From assembly GCA_033764095.1 (NCBI GenBank), contig JANRJF010000187.1:1-36155 (forward strand): a DNA stretch of 36,155 nt, given 5' to 3'. The translations under genes were made by a program, and so were the position numbers. Source of the DNA: JBDTMT01 sp033764095 (GTDB taxonomy: Bacteria; Desulfobacterota; Binatia; HRBIN30; CADEER01). How positions within the stretch are numbered: position 1 is the first letter of the stretch; every line of letters starts with the position of its first letter. Under the pieces are notes generated by a model that was not told the origin of the DNA, made no database searches, and saw only the letters and a list, made by a program, of their open reading frames with translations. This document shows, one piece after another, positions 31,225 to 36,155 of the stretch.

Positions 31225-31263
31225 CACGAAGGGCGGGGAGGCATCAGCCCCCCCGCCCTCGTG
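31225..31263 (-). terminator. Terminator-like hairpin after the cysteine-rich protein gene
   Basis: A strong stem (CACGA-GGGCGGGG... paired with ...CCCCGCCC-TTCGTG, 4-nt loop) lies 22 nt past the stop codon at 31286. In minus-strand RNA it is followed by CTTTG, only a short U-run. It probably ends the operon that includes the HGS-repeat peptide. Confidence 0.6.
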
Positions 31264-31285
31264 GCGATAGCGAATCGCGCCGCGG

Positions 31286-33319
31286 TTACTTCTTGGCGCT
31301 GAACGCGCCAGGCTCGTTCTTCTTCGCCTGGCCGGCGGTGAACTGCGCTTCCCAGCACATGCCATCGCTGGCGTAGACCTGCGCGGTGACCGGGAACTGG
31401 AACGGCAGCCACGCGGTGTCGGGCAGCTGTGCGCCCTTGCCGAGGACCAGCAGCTTGCCCTTGTCGAGGCTGCTCGCCTTGGTCTTGATCGTCTTGATGC
31501 CGTCCTGCTGCGCGGCGATGTCCAGGTACTTGTAGCCCTTCGGGTTGCCCGACGAGCCGACGAAGCTCCACCCGGTGCCGCCGTCGACGCCCATCGCCGC
31601 CTGGACGCCGGTGCTGTCGTAGATGCACAGCTCGTAGCGCGTCGTCTGGGTCGGATTGCCCATGTCGATGGCGAGCGCCGGACCGCCCTTCCAGAGGAAC
31701 TTCAGGCCGTCCTTCGTGTCGGTGGTCGAGTCCTTGATGCGCAGCATCGCCTTGCTGGCGCTGGTGCACGAGGTCGACGGCTGGCCGACCGCGACGCAGC
31801 CATCCTGCGGATCGCAGGAGTCCTGCGTGCAGACGTTGCCGTCCTCGCAGACGATGTTGCTGACGAAGTTGCAGTGATTGCTGCCGTCGCACTTGTCGGT
31901 CGTGCAGACGCTGCTGTCGGCGTCGCACGGCGTGTTCGCCGCGGCAAAGCCGTTGCCCGGGCAGGTCTGCCCGGCGCTGCCGGTGCAGTTCTCCGCCACG
32001 TCACACTGACCGGCCGCGGCGCGGCACATGGTGCCGGCCGAGGTCACGACGTTGGCCGGGCACGGCTGTCCAGGCACCGCCGTGCAGGTCTCGTTCGGAT
32101 CGCACATGTCGCCCGAGCCGACGCGGCAGACCGTGCTCGGGTTGGCGACCACGTCGGCCGGGCAGCCCTGGCCGGGGTTACCGGTGCAGCGCTCGTCCGG
32201 ATCGCAGACGTCGCCGGAACCGGCGCGGCAGACCAGGTTGATCTTGGTCGGCGCGTCGTCCGCCGGGCAGGTCGCACCAGGGGTGCCGGTGCAGACCTCG
32301 TCTTCATTGCAGATGTCGCCGACCGAACCGACGCGGCAGACGACGCCGGCATTGGTCGGCGCGTCGTCCGCCGGACAGCCCTGCCCGGGCGCGCCGGTGC
32401 AGGTCTCGTTGGTGTCGCAGGCATCGCCGGAGCCGGCGCGGCAGACCAGGCCGGCGTGCAGCGTGGCGTCGTCGCTCGGGCAGACCGCCGCCGAGCCCGT
32501 GCAGGTCTCGCTCACGTCGCACGGTGCACCCGGGCCCGGCCGGCAGACCTGGCCGGCGGCGCGGTAGGTGCAGGAGCTGGTGCAGCACGACCCGGTGGTG
32601 CCGTTGGCGACCCCCTGGTCGCAGACCTCGGGACTGTCGATGACGCCGTCACCGCAGTCGGAATAGTAGAATGCGACGTCGACCCGGCTGAAGTCGTCGG
32701 CCCCGGCCCCCGACGCCGTGCGCGTCGGGTCGTAGATGCCCGGCAATGCCTGGGTGTAGCCCGACAGCGTGAAGCTGCCCTTGATGTCGGCCCGCACGCT
32801 GAAGCTGGCGCTGTTGACCTGGAACAGGGCGTTGATGTCGCCGTTGGAGTTGTTGCCCGGGTTACCGCCCGCCGCCACCACCGTCGCCGAGCCGCTGGTC
32901 AGCGTCAGGATCAATTGCTGATTGACGTTGAGGCCGCCGCTGACCACGTCGTTGACCGTCGTCGTGCTGGTGTAGGTGATCGAGGTGCCGGTGTTGCTGG
33001 CGAAACGGAACACTTCCGGCGAGCCCGCGGTCGACGGCGAGCCGGTCATCGAGTTGGCGTTGACCACGCTGCTGTTGCGAATGCCGAAGTAGACCTTGGT
33101 GTGGGCGGCCAGGTTGACGCCGGTGCAGGTCAGCGTCGCCCCCCCGGTCGCGCCGGTCGTGCCGCTCACCGAGCAGCTGCCGCCGCCCGGCAGGGTGTAG
33201 GTCGGCCCACCAGAAATGATCAACGCTGGGGCCTGCGAGGCCAGACCGAGCACCGCCAGGGTGGCGACGATGATCCGCGCACACGTCCCGTGCACGCCGC
33301 GTGGCTGAGTTACCGGCAT
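31286..33319 (-). CDS. Secreted cysteine-rich protein with tandem disintegrin-like repeats
   Basis: A 677-residue protein. The signal peptide has hydrophobic IIVATLAVLGLASQAPA with a likely cut after APA. Residues to about 215 are a Ser/Thr/Gly-rich beta region. Then CGDGVIDSPEVCDQG and GSCCTSSCTYRAAGQVCR introduce six successive units of about 34 residues of the form C-R-x-G-x-G-x-x-C-D-x-x-E-x-C-T-G-x-P-G-x-x-C-P-A-D, followed by a Cys-rich tail. This closely resembles the second half of ADAM/snake-venom disintegrin domains, which is known in some myxobacterial and related secreted proteins. The last 140 residues are Cys-poor and beta-like. GGAGGG precedes the ATG. It lies 44 nt after the HGS-repeat gene. 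Confidence 0.9.
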   Translation of the reverse strand: MPVTQPRGVHGTCARIIVATLAVLGLASQAPALIISGGPTYTLPGGGSCSVSGTTGATGGATLTCTGVNLAAHTKVYFGIRNSSVVNANSMTGSPSTAGSPEVFRFASNTGTSITYTSTTTVNDVVSGGLNVNQQLILTLTSGSATVVAAGGNPGNNSNGDINALFQVNSASFSVRADIKGSFTLSGYTQALPGIYDPTRTASGAGADDFSRVDVAFYYSDCGDGVIDSPEVCDQGVANGTTGSCCTSSCTYRAAGQVCRPGPGAPCDVSETCTGSAAVCPSDDATLHAGLVCRAGSGDACDTNETCTGAPGQGCPADDAPTNAGVVCRVGSVGDICNEDEVCTGTPGATCPADDAPTKINLVCRAGSGDVCDPDERCTGNPGQGCPADVVANPSTVCRVGSGDMCDPNETCTAVPGQPCPANVVTSAGTMCRAAAGQCDVAENCTGSAGQTCPGNGFAAANTPCDADSSVCTTDKCDGSNHCNFVSNIVCEDGNVCTQDSCDPQDGCVAVGQPSTSCTSASKAMLRIKDSTTDTKDGLKFLWKGGPALAIDMGNPTQTTRYELCIYDSTGVQAAMGVDGGTGWSFVGSSGNPKGYKYLDIAAQQDGIKTIKTKASSLDKGKLLVLGKGAQLPDTAWLPFQFPVTAQVYASDGMCWEAQFTAGQAKKNEPGAFSAKK

Positions 33320-33363
33320 GAGTCCCTCCGTGCGCGCTGCGGCGCTGTCCCCCCGCATCGCGC

Positions 33364-33699
33364 TCACCACGACCCGTGCGAGCCGTGGCTGCCGTGCGAA
33401 CCGTGGCTACCGTGCGAGCCGTGACTGCCGTGGCTGCCATGCGAGCCGTGGCTGCCGTGCGAGCCGTGGCTGCCGTGACTGCCGTGCGACCCGTGCGAGC
33501 CGTGGCTGCCATGCGAGGCATGCGACATGTGCTGCGCCAGCAGCATCTTCTCGCTGTTTGGCTCGCTGCGCAGCGCGTCGGCGGCCTCGGCCGTGTCGAG
33601 CGCCGCGACCGGCTTGACCGCCTGGCGGGCCTCGTCACGGCTGAGGAAGTCGAGCGGCGTCTTACGCAGCGACGGGAGCGTGTTCTTCTTGTCACTCAT
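33364..33699 (-). CDS. HGS-repeat peptide, candidate radical-SAM-modified RiPP precursor
   Basis: A 111-residue protein. Residues 1-58 are a charged, non-repetitive leader (MSDKKNTLPSLRKTPLDFLS...). The core is HAS, sixteen perfect His-Gly-Ser triplets and a terminal Trp. There is no signal peptide. Ser codons in the sixteen triplets are eight TCG, six AGC and two AGT, so the repeat is held at protein level. Leader plus His-x-Ser repeat recalls HxsA of His-Xaa-Ser systems and, more loosely, Gly-rich GrrA peptides. The start is 5 nt after the stop of a Tat-signal gene, with no clear Shine-Dalgarno of its own, so translation is probably coupled. Alternatives are a metal-binding His-rich protein or both roles at once. 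Confidence 0.85.
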   Translation of the reverse strand: MSDKKNTLPSLRKTPLDFLSRDEARQAVKPVAALDTAEAADALRSEPNSEKMLLAQHMSHASHGSHGSHGSHGSHGSHGSHGSHGSHGSHGSHGSHGSHGSHGSHGSHGSW

Positions 33700-33704
33700 A
33701 GTCG

Positions 33705-34289
33705 TCAGAGCAGCTTGCCGGTCGCCGCGAAGCGATCGACGCGTTCGGCGTGCGACAGCAGATCGTTCACCAACGGCGTCGCCGCGGCGTGGTTCGCGGC
33801 CAGCACGTGCGCCAACTCGGCGACCGCCTGGGCGAGCCCCTCCTCGGTCGGCAGGTCACCCTGCCCGCCGTTCATGACCAGCAGATCGAAGTGATCGGTG
33901 TACACCAGCCCCTGCGGCTCGCCGCCGTTGCGGCAGATGTGGATGCGATGGTTGCGGCCGCGCTCGTTGCGCAGCGTCACCACGCAGGAGCCCTGTGCCG
34001 CCCCGCTCAGTGCCGCCACCGTCCAGCCGGACGCGAGCGTCGAACCGAGCGCCAACGGACGCAGCAGCTGCCAGGGCGCCTCGCCGACCGGGGGCGCCTC
34101 GAATGCCGTCGCCTGGTCCGCCTCCGACGCCGACTGCAGCGCCGGGCTCGGATCAGTGGTGGACAGCGCCGCCGCGGTACCAACCGTCACCGCGCTCGCC
34201 GCCGACGCGACTGCCGCTCCGAACGCGAGCTTGCCAACGAATGCGCGCCGCGAGAGCGCAGACTTCTCCCCTGGGTCTTGTGTCTGCAC
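33705..34289 (-). CDS. Tat-signal protein of unknown function, partner of the HGS-repeat peptide
   Basis: A 194-residue protein if the GTG at 34289 is used (another GTG at 34307 is possible). SRRAFVGKLAFGAAVASAASA is a twin-arginine signal; the mature part starts near residue 45. It contains PWQLLRPLALGSTLASGW and two Cys in GSCVVTLRNERGRN and HRIHICRNGGEPQG. It ends with a helical segment (EEGLAQAVAELAHVLAANHAAATP). I do not recognise a family. Tat export implies folding or cofactor loading in the cytoplasm. It is the first gene of an operon with the HGS peptide and lies divergent from the double radical-SAM-like gene. Confidence 0.75.
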   Translation of the reverse strand: MQTQDPGEKSALSRRAFVGKLAFGAAVASAASAVTVGTAAALSTTDPSPALQSASEADQATAFEAPPVGEAPWQLLRPLALGSTLASGWTVAALSGAAQGSCVVTLRNERGRNHRIHICRNGGEPQGLVYTDHFDLLVMNGGQGDLPTEEGLAQAVAELAHVLAANHAAATPLVNDLLSHAERVDRFAATGKLL

Positions 34290-34307
34290 CGACTTCCCCC
34301 CTTTCAC

Positions 34308-34677
34308 GAAGTGGTCCCCTGCCTCGGCGGTACCATGAGCGCCGAGCAAGAGTAAAGGAAAATTGCGCGCGCCAGGCGGAAAGCGCGCGCGCTGCGGCGC
34401 GCCGCTCGGCCGGCTCCGTGGCGGGCTCGCGTCCCGGTCGGCGACAGGGGGTCTAAATGCCAGCCGCGACAGAGAAAAAGGGTGGCGTCTCGCTTCGAGG
34501 GTATGGTAGCCGTGGACGGCAGGCTCGGGGGACGGCACGGCATTCGAAACGGCGGCGCACAGGGCAGAAAGCGTGCGGCCACCGTCGATGGCGGCGAGAC
34601 AAGGCGACCAGACGTGATTGACGCGTACACAGCGCACCAGCGGCACCTCTGAGCGCCGGCCCCCGCCCCTTCGTCAG
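34308..34677. other. 370-bp divergent control region
   Basis: No gene is supported here. It separates the Tat/HGS operon (minus) from the radical-SAM-like gene (plus). An AT-rich patch (34347-34365, AGAGTAAAGGAAAATT) could hold the minus-strand promoter. A GCGCGC-rich dyad lies at about 34364-34391. TTGACG at 34618-34623 could be a -35 box for the plus strand, but no good -10 follows. Frames here contain early stops or Arg/Ala-rich shadow sequence. Confidence 0.5.
34323..34346. promoter_or_regulatory. Dyad upstream of the Tat/HGS operon
   Basis: CTCGGCG (34323-34329) and CGCCGAG (34340-34346) form a perfect 7-bp inverted repeat with a 10-bp centre, 16-34 nt upstream of the possible GTG starts. 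It could be an operator or a leader hairpin. Confidence 0.3.
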
Positions 34678-36155
34678 ATGATGCGGTCGAGCGAAGACAC
34701 CGCGCGGCGTCCCGCCGCGGCAGCGCGCAAGCGCCAGGTGGATCTGCGCCTGCCGCTGCTGCGCGAGACCGCCGCGCTGCCCTGGCGCGGCGATGCCGAG
34801 ACGGGCGCGATGCTGTCCCTCGACGCCATTCTCGCCCATGCCGAGCACCTGGCAGCCGCGGCGCCCGGCGCGTTCCTGCTCGGCGGTGGTGAGCCGCTGC
34901 TGCGCCCCGACCTGCCGGCGCTGCTCGACGCGCTGCGCGCCATGCGCCCCGAGGGTCTCGGCCTGGTGAGCGGCGGCGGCGGGGTGCCGGCCGCTCGCCT
35001 GCGCGCGGCCGGCGTCGAGCGCCTCCACGTCCCGTTCCACTGCGCGCGCCAGGACGCGCACGACTGGCTGGTCGGGCGGCCGGGCGCCGCCAAGGCGGCG
35101 CTGCGCGCCATCCGGGCCGGACTGGACGCCGATCTCGCGGTCACCGCCGAGGTGGTGTTGACGCGCCCGACGATGGTGCACCTGGCCGAGACGATCGAAG
35201 TGCTGGCGCGCGTTGGCGTGCGCGCCATCTGCGTGCGCCGCCTGACCGCCGCCGAGGTCGACGGCGCGCGTTTCGTGGCGCTGTCGCCGCGCCTCGCCCT
35301 GCTCGAGTCGAGCCTCGAACAGGCGGCGCACGCCGCGCTGGCGCGCCGCGTGCGCCTGACCTTGCGCGATCTGCCGCTGTGCGTCGCGCCGCGCCTGCGC
35401 CCGCTGTTCGCCGCGCCCGACAGCGAGCTCTGGCTGGTTGGCGACGGCGTCGCGCCGCGCGCCGCGGCGACGCCCGGCTGCGCCACCTGCCCGGGCTGGC
35501 CGCGCTGTGCCGGCGCGCCGACGGACTACACCGCGCGCTTCGGGTGGGAGGAATTCGTCGACCGCGCGGCGGCGCAGGCGCGCGTCCACGAGTCGGTCGC
35601 GGATCAGCGCGCGCCGGCCCCGGCGGCGCCGCTGGTCCTGGGATGGAACGGCCCGCCGCGCGTCGCCTGCGCCGCCTGCGGCGACGGCAGCAGCGGCGAG
35701 GAACCGACGCGCGCGGTGCGCGCTCGGCTGGTGCAGGCAGCGCGCTATCGGCCGGCGCTGCTGCGCCTGGTCGGCGCCGATCTGCTCGCCCACTCGCAGG
35801 CCGCCCGCCTGGTCTACGACGCGGTGCGCCTGTTCCCGCGCGTCGAGGTCGCCGGCGAGGCGAGCCCGCTGGCCGAGTGGTCGGATCTCGACCTGCGCCG
35901 GATGAAGGAGCTGCAGCGCCTCGACGTCGCGCTCTACGGGCCCGACGCGGCGACGCACGACGCGCACTGCGGCGTGCCGGGCGCCTTCGACGCCATGCTG
36001 CGCGCCGTCGAGCGGCTGCGCACGCGCAGCCGCATCGCGGTCGGCGCCTACGCGGTGCTGCACGATGCCGCGCAGGTCGCCGCCTACGCCGACGCCTGGC
36101 AGCGCCACGCGCTGCCCGGCACGCCGCGCTTCCGCCTGTCGCCGCAGGGCGGCGA
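34678..36155 (+). CDS. Tandem radical-SAM-like protein with split degenerate motifs (runs off the window)
   Basis: At least 492 residues, open at the window end. Residues 18-120 match the start of a radical SAM barrel (LSLDAILAHAEHL, LGGGEPLLRPDLPALLDAL near 70), but there is no Cys before residue 122, so the CxxxCxxC cluster motif is absent. A SPASM-like group Cys268, Cys271, Cys277 (CATCPGWPRC) and FGWEEF end the first half. The second half begins RVACAACGDG (Cys331, Cys334) and has ALYGPDAATHDAHCGVPGAF near 420-440, a pattern of radical SAM peptide maturases, but VGADLLAH stands where GGEP is expected. ATG at 34678 or 34681; no Shine-Dalgarno. It probably matures or binds the HGS peptide. 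Confidence 0.8.
   Translation, partial: MMRSSEDTARRPAAAARKRQVDLRLPLLRETAALPWRGDAETGAMLSLDAILAHAEHLAAAAPGAFLLGGGEPLLRPDLPALLDALRAMRPEGLGLVSGGGGVPAARLRAAGVERLHVPFHCARQDAHDWLVGRPGAAKAALRAIRAGLDADLAVTAEVVLTRPTMVHLAETIEVLARVGVRAICVRRLTAAEVDGARFVALSPRLALLESSLEQAAHAALARRVRLTLRDLPLCVAPRLRPLFAAPDSELWLVGDGVAPRAAATPGCATCPGWPRCAGAPTDYTARFGWEEFVDRAAAQARVHESVADQRAPAPAAPLVLGWNGPPRVACAACGDGSSGEEPTRAVRARLVQAARYRPALLRLVGADLLAHSQAARLVYDAVRLFPRVEVAGEASPLAEWSDLDLRRMKELQRLDVALYGPDAATHDAHCGVPGAFDAMLRAVERLRTRSRIAVGAYAVLHDAAQVAAYADAWQRHALPGTPRFRLSPQGG

Noticed and set aside
33367..33530. HGS-coding DNA as a non-coding satellite or CRISPR
   Set aside because: Triplet phase is kept throughout, Ser codons alternate between TCN and AGY, and a leader and start codon fit a gene.
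34618..34680. TTG at 34618 as start of the radical-SAM-like gene
   Set aside because: The added residues are Arg/Pro/Thr-rich and unlike the family; ATG at 34678 or 34681 is simpler, though no Shine-Dalgarno supports either.

Overview
The window comes from a very GC-rich bacterium (clearly above 65% G+C by eye), with most genes on the minus strand. There are no rRNA or tRNA genes, CRISPR arrays, insertion sequences or phage genes that I could recognise. Soil-type catabolic genes (F420-dependent LLM oxidoreductase, P450, several SDRs, carboxymuconolactone decarboxylase, aromatic meta-cleavage genes) occur beside a lipoprotein with a Thr/Pro-rich linker and a secreted disintegrin-like cysteine-rich protein. 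Together these suggest an uncultured deltaproteobacterium-like lineage such as Binatota/Desulfobacterota or Myxococcota. This placement is inference; no marker gene is present.

Layout. 92-3732: four minus-strand catabolic genes (SDR, EthD-like, LLM oxidoreductase, SDR). 3823-7060: an unknown protein and a KefB-type antiporter ending in a UBP-type zinc finger. 7245-9735: P450, CMD-family protein and a hydroxyisobutyrate-dehydrogenase-like enzyme. 9823-10599: a plus-strand SDR. 10661-13314: three consecutive DJ-1/PfpI-superfamily genes, one a GlxA-type AraC regulator. 13453-15538: a sulfotransferase and a sulfite-oxidase-like molybdoenzyme. 15615-19931: a TetR-controlled meta-cleavage operon (flavin monooxygenase, extradiol dioxygenase, FAH-family hydrolase), translationally coupled and apparently leaderless. 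20093-22199: small membrane proteins and an MFS exporter. 22264-31208: exported or envelope functions (Tat-exported GH94-like enzyme, esterase lipoprotein, PRC-barrel-like protein, SbmA/YddA-like ABC transporter with a changed P-loop, SdsA-like alkylsulfatase lipoprotein, thioredoxin-fold protein).

The most striking region is 31286-36155. A small gene encodes a leader followed by sixteen His-Gly-Ser repeats and a terminal Trp. It sits 5 nt behind a Tat-signal protein gene and just ahead of a secreted protein with tandem disintegrin-like cysteine repeats. Divergent from these is a long protein made of two radical-SAM-like halves. The first half keeps GGEP but has no cluster cysteines; the second keeps CxxC but has lost GGEP. 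A SPASM-like cysteine cluster lies between them. It looks like a peptide-modification system related in spirit to His-Xaa-Ser (Hxs) or Gly-rich-repeat rSAM systems but with a different gene set.

A second unexplained layer is a set of ten intergenic inverted repeats. Nine have arms built of 7- or 8-nt units, typically about 28 nt per arm; one is a C-tract/T-tract palindrome. Unit sequences differ between elements but the architecture is shared. They fill the 60-155 bp gaps between genes, supply or abut stop codons, adjoin Shine-Dalgarno sequences, and in one case appear to have become part of a signal peptide.
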